Assembly: GCA_035289625.1 (NCBI GenBank)
Contig: DATDWP010000018.1
Span: 1-38,028, forward strand
Direction: 5' to 3'
DNA: 38,028 nt
From: UBA10205 sp035289625
Lineage (GTDB): Archaea; Iainarchaeota; Iainarchaeia; Iainarchaeales; Iainarchaeaceae
Shown here: positions 16,185 through 23,012 of the stretch, one piece after another
Position numbering within the stretch: the stretch's first letter is position 1
Layout of the letters: each line of letters opens with the position of its first letter
The notes under the pieces: model-generated
The model's database searches: none
The model's input: the letters and a program-made list of their open reading frames with translations, nothing else
What the model was told of the DNA's origin: nothing
Position numbers and translations under genes: made by a program

Positions 16185-16702
16185 TGGCAACTATCAAGCC
16201 CTTTCTTCATCAAATATTTCTGGTGGTACTCTTCTGCTTTCCAGAAATTTTGCGCGGGAACAATTTCAGTGACAATTTTTCGGTTCGCCCATTTTTTGGA
16301 CTTTTCAAGCACCTCTTTTGATTTTTGTGCCGCTTGTTTTTGCGCTTGCGAGTGATAGAAAATTGCCGAGCGGTACTGCGTTCCAATATCCGGGCCCTGC
16401 CTATTTAGCGTAGTGGGATTGTGGTTTGCAAAGAAAATATCAAGCAATTCTTCATATGAAATTTTTTTAGGGTTGTATTTTATCTGCACAACTTCAGCAT
16501 GCCCGCTCTCATCAGTGCACACATCCTCATAAGTCGGCTTTTCGATTTTTCCACCCATGTAACCTGCTGCGGTTTCAATTACTCCGGGAGTTGTTCGAAA
16601 TGTTTCTTCAACTCCCCAAAAGCATCCGGCGCCAAATGTTGCAAGCTCTGTTTTAGCTGCTTTAGGCGGTTCTTTTTGCAGTGTTGCACTTTTTGTTGTC
16701 AT
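16178..16702 (-). CDS. msrA: Peptide-methionine (S)-S-oxide reductase MsrA
   Basis: A 174-residue enzyme with the active-site motif GAGCFWG (catalytic Cys near residue 27), followed by GVIETAAGYMGG, PTYEDVCTDESGHAEVVQI and NPTTLNRQGPDIGTQYRSAIFY, all diagnostic of MsrA. It reduces methionine-S-sulfoxide in oxidised proteins, so it is a repair enzyme. A second Cys occurs in VCTDESGH, while the extreme C-terminus ends in CHI, where a resolving Cys is common. The ATG at 16702 is chosen over an upstream TTG because a TATA box lies ~30-40 nt upstream (16733-16743). MsrA in an archaeon suggests exposure to oxidants at least part of the time; transfer from bacteria is plausible. Confidence 0.96.
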   Translation of the reverse strand: MTTKSATLQKEPPKAAKTELATFGAGCFWGVEETFRTTPGVIETAAGYMGGKIEKPTYEDVCTDESGHAEVVQIKYNPKKISYEELLDIFFANHNPTTLNRQGPDIGTQYRSAIFYHSQAQKQAAQKSKEVLEKSKKWANRKIVTEIVPAQNFWKAEEYHQKYLMKKGLDSCHI

Positions 16703-16732
16703 TTGTATCAACAATAATAGAACAGAATAGAA

Positions 16733-16743
16733 ATTATATTTTT
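16733..16743 (-). promoter_or_regulatory. TATA box of msrA
   Basis: AAAATATAATT on the minus strand, ~35 nt before the ATG at 16702, indicates a leaderless or very short-leader transcript. Confidence 0.45.
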
Positions 16744-16814
16744 AATGGAATTCAGGGCAACTGACCTGGCCAAGAGAGAGTATCTTTGCCAAATCAATAC
16801 CGATTGAATATAAT

Positions 16815-18851
16815 TTAAATGAAAAGCGGAGCTAGCACCATTGTAATTGTTGCAAGCATTTTTATTAGAACGTGAATACTCGGGCCTGCCGTATCTTTTA
16901 GAGGGTCGCCAACAGTATCGCCAACAACAGCTGCCTTGTGCGCATCCGAGCCTTTTCCTCCGTGCGCGCCTGTTTCAATGTATTTTTTGGCATTGTCCCA
17001 AGCTCCGCCGCCATTATTCATTGTGATTGCAAGAAGAATTCCGGTGATAGTGCCTACCATTAAAAATCCTGCCATTGCCTCGGTTTTTAGCAAAAGCCCA
17101 ACTACAATTGGGAACACAACAGCTAAAAGGCCTGGCAAAATCATGTTGCGAAGCGCCCCTTGCGTTGTAATATCAACACATCTTGCATAATCCGGTTTTC
17201 TTTTCCCTTTGAGTATTTGCCCGTCTGCAAACTGCCTTCGGACTTCTTCAATAATATCGCCCGCAGTATTTCCAACAGCCCTTATTGCAAAGGCGCTGAA
17301 CAAAAATATAAGCATTGCCCCAAGCATTGCGCCTATGAAAACATCAACCTTTGCTAAATTTACAACAGTAAAAGCCTTGCCGGTTAGCTTTGCTACCTCG
17401 TCCATGTATGCCGAGAAGAGAACAAATGCAGCAAGAGCGGCAGTTCCTATAGCATAACCTTTTGTCAGGGCTTTAGTGGTGTTTCCTGCAGCATCTAACC
17501 TATCAGTATTTTTTCTAACACTGGCAGGAGCCTTTGACATTTCTGCAATTCCGCCCGCATTATCCGTAATTGGGCCAAAATTATCCATTGCAAGAACATA
17601 TGCAGCAGTTGCTAGCATTCCAAGTGTTGCTACTGCTGTTCCAAATATTCCGCCATTTGGAACCCCTGATTGGAGCCCGAAACTATATGAAATGAAAAGC
17701 GAAACCGAAATCACAATTACCGGAAGCGCAGTATTTTCCAGCGCAACTGCTAGGCCGGTAATAATATTTGTAGCATGCCCAGTAGTTGAAGCTTGGGCAA
17801 TACTTCTAACAGGCCTATACTGCGACTCAGTATAGTACTGGGTGATATATACAAAGAGTATACTCATCACAATTCCAACAAGGCCTGCGTAAAAAAACCA
17901 AATATTATTTAGAAGCGACATTGTTGCAAAATAGAAAAGCAGCGCTGCTATAATACTTGTAACATAATATCCCCTATCGAGTGCTCTCATTGGCTCTTCA
18001 TTCTCTTTTGCCTTCACGGACAAAATCCCAATAATTGAAGCAATAAGCCCAAGCGCAGTTGCAACAAGCGGAAAGAGAACACCATTCAATCCAAAAACAG
18101 GATAGAGGGCAACCCCCAAAATCATTGCGGCGATATTTTCAGCTGCCGTGCTCTCAAAAATATCGGCCCCTCTTCCGGCACAGTCCCCAACATTATCACC
18201 AACAAGATCGGCAACAACCGCCGGGTTTCGCGGGTCATCTTCTGGAATTCCGGCTTCCACTTTTCCAACTAGATCAGCCCCGATGTCTGCTGCTTTTGTA
18301 TAAATTCCACCACCGAGCTGGGCAAAGAGCGCAACAAATGAAGCGCCGAACGCATAACCTATTATCAAAAACGGGGTTTTTGTCGGATCCTCCCCGAATA
18401 AATAGAAAACAGTTGCGACTCCAATTAGCGAGAGTGCTACAACAAAAATCCCGGAAATTGCCCCGCCAATAAGTGCAACCCGCAGTGCTTTAGAAATTCC
18501 TTTGGTCGCGGCTGCTGCCGTTCTAATATTTGCCCTCACTGAAACAAGCATTCCAATAATCCCGGCAATTGCCGAGCAAAATGCCCCTGCAATAAAAGCA
18601 ACCGAGGTCTGGATTGCAAAATCCCACTGCCCAACAAAAGCATAAACACCAAGAATAAGTAGAGCAGTGACAATTGCAAGAACTGCAATAGAACTATACT
18701 GCCTTTTCACAAATGCATTGGCCCCTTCTTTTATGTAATTTGAAATCTGCTGCATCTGGGGCGTGCCGGTGTCTTGTTTTAAGAGCCACCATGCAAAAAC
18801 AATTGCTACAAATATGGATAATACGCCTATTGCAAAAACAATTTCTAACAT
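16815..18851 (-). CDS. hppA: Membrane proton-translocating pyrophosphatase, K+-independent type
   Basis: A 678-residue integral membrane enzyme with about 16 helices that couples pyrophosphate hydrolysis to ion pumping. The pyrophosphate-binding signature is intact: GGGIYTKAADIGADLVGKVEAGIPEDDPRNPA (in part) around residue 180, then DNVGDCAGRGADIFES, and near the end DNGGGAWDNAKK-like and DTVGDPLKDTAGPS segments. The motif GNTTKALTKG has Lys at residue 460 and Thr at 463, the residues known in this family to mark K+-independent enzymes; K+-dependent forms have Ala at the first site. This subfamily pumps protons. The ATG at 18851 follows a GGGGGAT ribosome site; an in-frame TTG upstream is less likely. 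Its promoter region is shared with the divergent FKBP gene. Confidence 0.95.
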   Translation of the reverse strand: MLEIVFAIGVLSIFVAIVFAWWLLKQDTGTPQMQQISNYIKEGANAFVKRQYSSIAVLAIVTALLILGVYAFVGQWDFAIQTSVAFIAGAFCSAIAGIIGMLVSVRANIRTAAAATKGISKALRVALIGGAISGIFVVALSLIGVATVFYLFGEDPTKTPFLIIGYAFGASFVALFAQLGGGIYTKAADIGADLVGKVEAGIPEDDPRNPAVVADLVGDNVGDCAGRGADIFESTAAENIAAMILGVALYPVFGLNGVLFPLVATALGLIASIIGILSVKAKENEEPMRALDRGYYVTSIIAALLFYFATMSLLNNIWFFYAGLVGIVMSILFVYITQYYTESQYRPVRSIAQASTTGHATNIITGLAVALENTALPVIVISVSLFISYSFGLQSGVPNGGIFGTAVATLGMLATAAYVLAMDNFGPITDNAGGIAEMSKAPASVRKNTDRLDAAGNTTKALTKGYAIGTAALAAFVLFSAYMDEVAKLTGKAFTVVNLAKVDVFIGAMLGAMLIFLFSAFAIRAVGNTAGDIIEEVRRQFADGQILKGKRKPDYARCVDITTQGALRNMILPGLLAVVFPIVVGLLLKTEAMAGFLMVGTITGILLAITMNNGGGAWDNAKKYIETGAHGGKGSDAHKAAVVGDTVGDPLKDTAGPSIHVLIKMLATITMVLAPLFI

Positions 18852-18931
18852 TAAATCCCCCAAATTGAATGCAAAAATACCTAAAATACGTCCCTTTTGC
18901 CTCTAATGTTCTATATTATCACCTTTAAGAA

Positions 18932-18942
18932 CATTTAAATAC
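18932..18942. promoter_or_regulatory. TATA-like box between divergent hppA and FKBP lipoprotein genes
   Basis: CATTTAAATACC is nearly palindromic and could be read in either direction. It lies ~85 bp before both start codons, leaving leaders with GGGGGAT (hppA) and GGTGA (FKBP) ribosome sites. Confidence 0.4.
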
Positions 18943-19028
18943 CAATCGGTAAAATCGGCGCCTGACGTTTTTTGACGACCTATGTTTTTTAATTGAACGG
19001 TTCTTTGATTTGTGGTGAAACCTTTTTG

Positions 19029-19607
19029 ATGAAAAAAACCCTTGTAACAATCGCCCTTCTTTTTTTGCTCGCAGGATGCAGCCAACAGAGCGGCACAACA
19101 GGTAATAGCAATACCGATACAGTAACAAATACAGGGATTGATTCGCAAACAAATATTGAAAACAATGCAGAAATAGGAGTTGGTAATTTGAAAGTTGAAT
19201 CAGGGGACACAGTCAAGGTTGAATATGTGGGAAGCTTTTTGGACGGAAACGTATTTGATAAAAGCGAAGGGCGCGGGCCACTTGAATTTACAGTAGGCGC
19301 TCGGCAGATGATAGAAGGGTTTGACGAGGCAGTCATAGGGATGGGAATCAATGAAGAAAAAACAGTTACAATTTCCCCCGAAAAAGCTTATGGAACTGCA
19401 GAAGAAGCAAAGCAGACCATACGCGTCCCTGTTGCTCAAATCAGCAGCGAGAATGAACTAAAGGTCGGCACAAAACTCTACGCATCAGGCCAAGAGGGAA
19501 CTGTTGTTGATGTGAATGCGGGAATTGCAACAATAGAATTCACACATCCCCTTGCAGGCAAGACATTGCGCTTTTGGATAAAGGTAGTTGAAATCCAGAA
19601 AGCGTGA
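19029..19607 (+). CDS. SlyD-like FKBP peptidyl-prolyl isomerase lipoprotein
   Basis: The protein (192 aa) starts with a lipoprotein signal: MKKTLVTIALLFLLAGC, lipobox LAGC with Cys at residue 18, then a Ser/Thr/Asn-rich linker to ~residue 55. The rest is an FKBP domain: GDTVKVEYVGSFLDGNVFD, FTVGARQMIEGFDEAVIGM, then an insert-in-flap region (AYGTAEEAKQ...EFTHPLAGKTLRF) characteristic of SlyD-like FKBPs, which are isomerase plus chaperone. It is therefore expected outside the cell, tethered to the membrane, helping fold exported proteins. The ATG at 19029 is preferred over upstream in-frame codons because it begins the signal peptide and has GGTGA upstream. Its stop overlaps or nearly overlaps the next gene. 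Confidence 0.9.
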   Translation: MKKTLVTIALLFLLAGCSQQSGTTGNSNTDTVTNTGIDSQTNIENNAEIGVGNLKVESGDTVKVEYVGSFLDGNVFDKSEGRGPLEFTVGARQMIEGFDEAVIGMGINEEKTVTISPEKAYGTAEEAKQTIRVPVAQISSENELKVGTKLYASGQEGTVVDVNAGIATIEFTHPLAGKTLRFWIKVVEIQKA

Positions 19608-19612
19608 AAGTG

Positions 19613-20035
19613 ATGAATCTACAAATTGATGATTGCATCTTTTGTAAAATTATAGGCGGCAAGCTCTCTTCAAAAAAAATATATGAGGACGATTACTCAC
19701 TTGCCTTTCTCGATATATACCCAACTTCAAAAGGCCACTGCCTGGTAATCCCGAAAAACCACTACGCAACCATTTTGGAAATACCGGAATTCGAACTTGC
19801 AAAATTGATTCGAAGCGTGCAAAAAATTGGCGCTGCTTCAATGAAAGCCCTGCGCGCCGACGGATTTAATGTTTTGCAAAACAACAAACCAGCAGCAGGC
19901 CAAGTTGTCAACCATTTACACTTCCATATAATCCCCAGATTTAGCGGCGATGGGCTAAAGATCTCTGCAGCATCGCGCAAAGCAGAAGAGCACGAACTGG
20001 CTGAATGGGAGAGCGCACTCAAAGGGCATCTTTAA
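19613..20035 (+). CDS. HIT-family nucleotide hydrolase
   Basis: A 140-residue histidine-triad protein. DDCIFCKII near the N-terminus is the typical zinc-associated opening, LAFLDIYPTSKGHCLVIPKNHY the nucleotide-binding region, and HLHFHIIPR (around residue 98) the catalytic histidine triad. These enzymes hydrolyse nucleoside phosphoramidates or dinucleoside polyphosphates such as aminoacyl-AMP by-products. A GTG overlapping the FKBP stop is an alternative start; the ATG at 19613 gives a normal N-terminus. The pairing with an exported FKBP is probably by transcription only, as the HIT protein has no signal peptide. It is convergent with tRNA-Leu. Confidence 0.93.
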   Translation: MNLQIDDCIFCKIIGGKLSSKKIYEDDYSLAFLDIYPTSKGHCLVIPKNHYATILEIPEFELAKLIRSVQKIGAASMKALRADGFNVLQNNKPAAGQVVNHLHFHIIPRFSGDGLKISAASRKAEEHELAEWESALKGHL

Positions 20036-20071
20036 CCCTAGTTTTAAAATTTTTATAATTTTTGAAAATCA

Positions 20072-20078
20072 AAAAAAG
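20072..20078 (-). terminator. Oligo-T terminator of tRNA-Leu
   Basis: The minus strand has seven T directly after the discriminator-plus-one base of tRNA-Leu, followed by further T-rich sequence. Oligo-T is the usual archaeal transcription stop. Confidence 0.55.
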
Positions 20079-20164
20079 TGCGGGAGGGCAGATTTGAACT
20101 GCCGAAGGCACTAAGCCACAAGCCCCTCAAGCTTGCCCAATTGACCGGACTATGGGACCCCCGC
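20079..20164 (-). tRNA. tRNA-Leu(GAG)
   Basis: A class II tRNA on the minus strand: acceptor GCGGGGG with CTCCCGC (one G-U pair), discriminator A, anticodon stem CAAGC/GCTTG with loop TTGAGGG (anticodon GAG), variable arm closed by GGC/GCC, and T-arm GGCAG-TTCAAAT-CTGCC. CCA is not encoded. A TATA box (20203-20213) lies ~40 nt upstream. It has no palindromic element, unlike the two tRNA-Ser genes. Confidence 0.93.
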
Positions 20165-20202
20165 AAAAATTTAGGAATAGAGAGAAATTGGGTTCAAATC
20201 AC

Positions 20203-20213
20203 CTTTTAAAATT
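20203..20213 (-). promoter_or_regulatory. TATA box of tRNA-Leu(GAG)
   Basis: AATTTTAAAAG on the minus strand, ~40-50 nt upstream of the mature 5' end, fits an archaeal tRNA promoter with a short leader. Confidence 0.5.
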
Positions 20214-20346
20214 TGCCGTTCGCCCCAAATCCGGCTGCCCTCCACTCCAAATTAGCCCAAATAACAAAACCCTAGCAGTGACCCAAAACTTAAAAATTGC
20301 CTGGTACATAAGTCATTTTTGGACAGCAGATGCATTCAATTCACAA

Positions 20347-20356
20347 CCTTTAAATT
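20347..20356 (+). promoter_or_regulatory. TATA box of the His-rich membrane protein gene
   Basis: CTTTAAATTA lies ~29 nt before the ATG at 20381, indicating a leaderless transcript. Confidence 0.5.
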
Positions 20357-20380
20357 ACTTCCCCAAAACAAGTCAGTGAT

Positions 20381-21040
20381 ATGTCAAGCGGACATGGGCA
20401 CGATCAAAAAGGGCATACTGACCATGCAGATGGCGGCCATGAAGAGCATGCTGAGCACGAAGAGCATGAAGAAGATGAGCATGAAGAGAAAGAAGAACAC
20501 GAAGACAAACACGAAGATCACTCTGAACACAAATCAGCGCACAAAGAAGAACATAAAGTTGAAGTGAAAACCCCTTCTGTAAAAGTGACAGTTGCAAAAA
20601 AGAAAATAAGCGAACTTGACCTTATCACCCTAATACTTGTTGCAGTTATTGGTAGAATACTGCTAGAGCCCTTTCCTTCAGTTGAACCAATTATACCAAT
20701 CGCAGTATATGCTGGCCTTAGATATGGGGCTGATGCCGGAATTTTAGTAGGGCTTATCTCATACCCGCTTTCAAATATTTTTATGGAAGGCGGACCATTG
20801 GGACTCTGGAGTTTTTTGCAAGCAATAGGAGGAGCCATTGCAGGGGCAATTGCAGGATATGTCCCCAAACTAACAAAGGGCAATCTTGTAAATTACACTA
20901 TTATCGGAACCATAATTTTTGAACTTGCCCTAAATATCCCGGACCAAGAACTTCTAATCTGGCCATTTTCAATAATACACATTGTCTCGAATATCATAAT
21001 TGCGCTAGTGGTTGGCGAACTTGTAATAAAGGAAAAGTAA
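20381..21040 (+). CDS. ECF-transporter S-component-like membrane protein with His-rich N-terminus
   Basis: A 219-residue protein in two parts. Residues 5-58 contain 15 histidines spaced among Glu and Asp, a likely metal-binding cytoplasmic tail. From about residue 75 there are five or six hydrophobic helices, with AGLRYGADAGILVGLISYPLSNIF near 116-139 and GGAIAGAIAGYVPKL near 155, a pattern seen in the small substrate-binding S components of energy-coupling-factor transporters. No ECF ATPase or T component is encoded nearby, so it would have to share a module encoded elsewhere, or work alone. The His-rich tail hints at Ni, Co, Zn or Cu, but vitamin-type S components are also possible. Confidence 0.6.
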   Translation: MSSGHGHDQKGHTDHADGGHEEHAEHEEHEEDEHEEKEEHEDKHEDHSEHKSAHKEEHKVEVKTPSVKVTVAKKKISELDLITLILVAVIGRILLEPFPSVEPIIPIAVYAGLRYGADAGILVGLISYPLSNIFMEGGPLGLWSFLQAIGGAIAGAIAGYVPKLTKGNLVNYTIIGTIIFELALNIPDQELLIWPFSIIHIVSNIIIALVVGELVIKEK

Positions 21041-21047
21041 TTTATAT
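21039..21047 (+). promoter_or_regulatory. TATA box of the amidotransferase-fold gene
   Basis: AATTTATAT overlaps the stop codon of the upstream gene and ends ~22 nt before the ATG at 21069, giving a leaderless transcript separate from its neighbour. Confidence 0.45.
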
Positions 21048-21068
21048 GGCTCAAAGCCTCAATATTGC

Positions 21069-22040
21069 ATGGATGAAAAATTACGTAGCAATATCTTCCA
21101 CCTAATAATACTCTCAATCCTAATCATTGCACTAATCGGAGTATTGGTTTTTACCGGAATTGTTGGCTGCGGAATAGTTCCCGGCGGATGCGAACTATAC
21201 TACACAATTGCAAAGGGTGGCTCGCCGCGCGTACTAATTGCCTACGGAGATGGAGGAATGGGCGATCATGAAAAACTCTTTGCGCTATTTAATGAAAAGG
21301 ACATACTAAACGCTCGCGTTGAATCAATGGATATTGATAGGCTCACTTATGGGAATGTGCGAGATTATGATCTAATAATTGTTGAAGATGCAAAAAAAAT
21401 CTGCACTGACAAATTGCGAATTTTCCAATATTACATAAATTACGGCGGAAGGCTTGTATGGACAGCTGATTCAGGAAGCGAACTTTGCATAAATGAACCA
21501 AGCGGAAGATACCCGCAGAGCGATAGTTATCTTCTTGACAAAGAGAGAAATGAGGGCGGATTTGAAATGGTAATCGGCCCACTTGCACGAAAAGATGGCG
21601 ATCGACAACTCTCATTTGACAGGCTCTTGGGAGTTCAATATAGAGGAAATTACTGCGAATTTTTTGAGTGTACAAAACCAGAACTTTCAGGCTATGTACA
21701 GGTAACAAATACAAGCCACAAATTAACCTATGGCCTGAGCCCATCAATTCCATTCCACGGGGATTTTGCAATTACTGAACTTTCAAAATCAGAAAATGCG
21801 CGCGTTGTTGCAGTCCTAGATTACGGAACAGACCTGCTTGCAAAAGCAAAAAACCAACCGTGGCTAGAATCCGGAAAAACCTACAATTTCGGAAAATCAA
21901 TCCCCCTAATTGTTGCAAGCGGAGTCGGGGAGAGGGTTGTATACTACGCAGTTCCAATTGAAGCATTCGTTTCAGATGAGCAACCGCAGAAAAACAGGGC
22001 AATAGTTGAGCAGATGTATTACGGGATGCTGTATAATTGA
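21069..22040 (+). CDS. Membrane-anchored protein with class I amidotransferase-like fold (unknown function)
   Basis: A 323-residue protein with an N-terminal anchor (residues ~9-32, hydrophobic, followed by a small Cys/Gly-rich stretch) and the rest outside. Residues ~53-135 (VLIAYGDGGMGDHEKLFALF, then DLIIVEDAKKI, then YYINYGGRLVWTADSGSELC) read like a Rossmann-type GATase1/ThuA-like domain, in which a strand-loop-strand pattern ends in GGRLVW-like sequence. The nucleophile Cys of active amidotransferases is not placed convincingly, so it may be a binding protein. A later section (SIPFHGDFAITEL...ARVVAVLDYG...VASGVGERVVYYAVP) fits the remainder of the same fold. It precedes and probably is co-transcribed with the HExxH gene. 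Confidence 0.55.
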   Translation: MDEKLRSNIFHLIILSILIIALIGVLVFTGIVGCGIVPGGCELYYTIAKGGSPRVLIAYGDGGMGDHEKLFALFNEKDILNARVESMDIDRLTYGNVRDYDLIIVEDAKKICTDKLRIFQYYINYGGRLVWTADSGSELCINEPSGRYPQSDSYLLDKERNEGGFEMVIGPLARKDGDRQLSFDRLLGVQYRGNYCEFFECTKPELSGYVQVTNTSHKLTYGLSPSIPFHGDFAITELSKSENARVVAVLDYGTDLLAKAKNQPWLESGKTYNFGKSIPLIVASGVGERVVYYAVPIEAFVSDEQPQKNRAIVEQMYYGMLYN

Positions 22041-22045
22041 TTACT

Positions 22046-22774
22046 ATGAGAAAAATATTCAAAAAGAACTCCATTGGCAAAATAAAAAAACTAAAATTCC
22101 CTTTCCCGTTTCACAAAAAACTGCCAAAACCAGGAAAGAGACTTGAATTAGACCATATGCCTACACTGGCGAGGCAATTGTATAAAAGACTTTCAGAATT
22201 GACAGGAATACCAACAAAAGAGCTAATGCCCTGGAGAGGAAATATGCCGCCAATATACAAAGGCCCAGAATATAAAGTGAATCAACACTCCATTTGGGTT
22301 CATTCCCCAATTAGCCACTTTGCCCACATTTTCTTAGGGGGATACTTAGCACCTTTTTTACTGGGAGGCCCGAAAACAAGCCTCTTGCAGCACGAAAATA
22401 TTCACGGAATTATCAATTTAATGGATCGAAGCATAGAAAATATTAGGGAAGAACCATATGCAAATATCGGAGCTTTGCGAGTATTTGGAGTAGGCATATC
22501 AGGAATAAAATTTCAACATAAAGTAAATGAATTTTACAGAAAATATGGCACAGACGGATTGCTTGCACTGTTTTCAAGCATCAAAAATATTCAAAATCTG
22601 CATGATTTAGACAAACTTGAAAAAATGCTTGTGGAAGAAAAAATATTGACTTCTGCAGGATTTAGTGATAAAGGAATAAAATGGTTCAAAGAAAAAACCC
22701 CTGCAGTAAATATAAGGGAAAAACTCAGAATCATTAAAGAAATGAGAGGGAAGAGGGGACTTTCAATCGAATAG
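22046..22774 (+). CDS. Putative zinc metallopeptidase-like protein (HExxH)
   Basis: I do not recognise the family. The 242-residue protein has a very basic N-terminus (about residues 1-36, Lys/Phe/Pro-rich), then a soluble body with one hydrophobic stretch (FAHIFLGGYLAPFLLGG, ~92-108). HENIH at residues 116-120 fits the zinc-peptidase HExxH signature, and EEPYANIGALRVF about 15 residues later resembles the Glu-x-x-Ala-x-x-x-Ala third-ligand helix of ImmA/gluzincin-type enzymes. The C-terminal ~70 residues are helical and charged. The start overlaps the previous stop region, suggesting co-transcription with the anchored amidotransferase-fold protein. Zinc binding and peptidase activity are inferred from the motif only. 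Confidence 0.5.
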   Translation: MRKIFKKNSIGKIKKLKFPFPFHKKLPKPGKRLELDHMPTLARQLYKRLSELTGIPTKELMPWRGNMPPIYKGPEYKVNQHSIWVHSPISHFAHIFLGGYLAPFLLGGPKTSLLQHENIHGIINLMDRSIENIREEPYANIGALRVFGVGISGIKFQHKVNEFYRKYGTDGLLALFSSIKNIQNLHDLDKLEKMLVEEKILTSAGFSDKGIKWFKEKTPAVNIREKLRIIKEMRGKRGLSIE

Positions 22775-22865
22775 CCCTTTAGTAACCCTTTAAAAGCAAT
22801 TCAAAGAACAATCTTTGAGCAAAAAGCCAATTTGGCCTTTATTGCAAGTCAGTGGTATACATATT

Positions 22866-22943
22866 GGATCTGTAGCTCAGCTTGGATAGAGCACTTGCCT
22901 TCTAAGCAAGGGGTCCTGGGTTCAAATCCCAGCAGGTCCGCCA
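22866..22943 (+). tRNA. tRNA-Arg(TCT)
   Basis: A complete tRNA: acceptor GGATCTG with CAGGTCC, anticodon stem CTTGC/GCAAG with loop CTTCTAA (anticodon TCT), T-arm CTGGG-TTCAAAT-CCCAG, discriminator G and encoded CCA (22941-22943). It lies directly before the arginyl-tRNA synthetase gene, so the tRNA and its charging enzyme are neighbours. Confidence 0.95.
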
Positions 22944-22985
22944 TAGGACTTTTTGAAGGCCGATCGGGTTTTTAGGGTTCATCAA

Positions 22986-22995
22986 CATTAAATGA
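22986..22995 (+). promoter_or_regulatory. TATA-like box of argS
   Basis: CATTAAATGA lies ~24 nt before the ATG at 23013. This favours that ATG over an in-frame ATG at 22992, which would overlap the TATA-like box. Confidence 0.4.
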
Positions 22996-23012
22996 TCAAT
23001 GGGAAGATTTGC

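Noticed and set aside
20180..20195. tRNA T-loop-like string GGGTTCAAATCACC
   Set aside because: The flanks do not pair into a T-stem and no other tRNA arms are present; chance resemblance.
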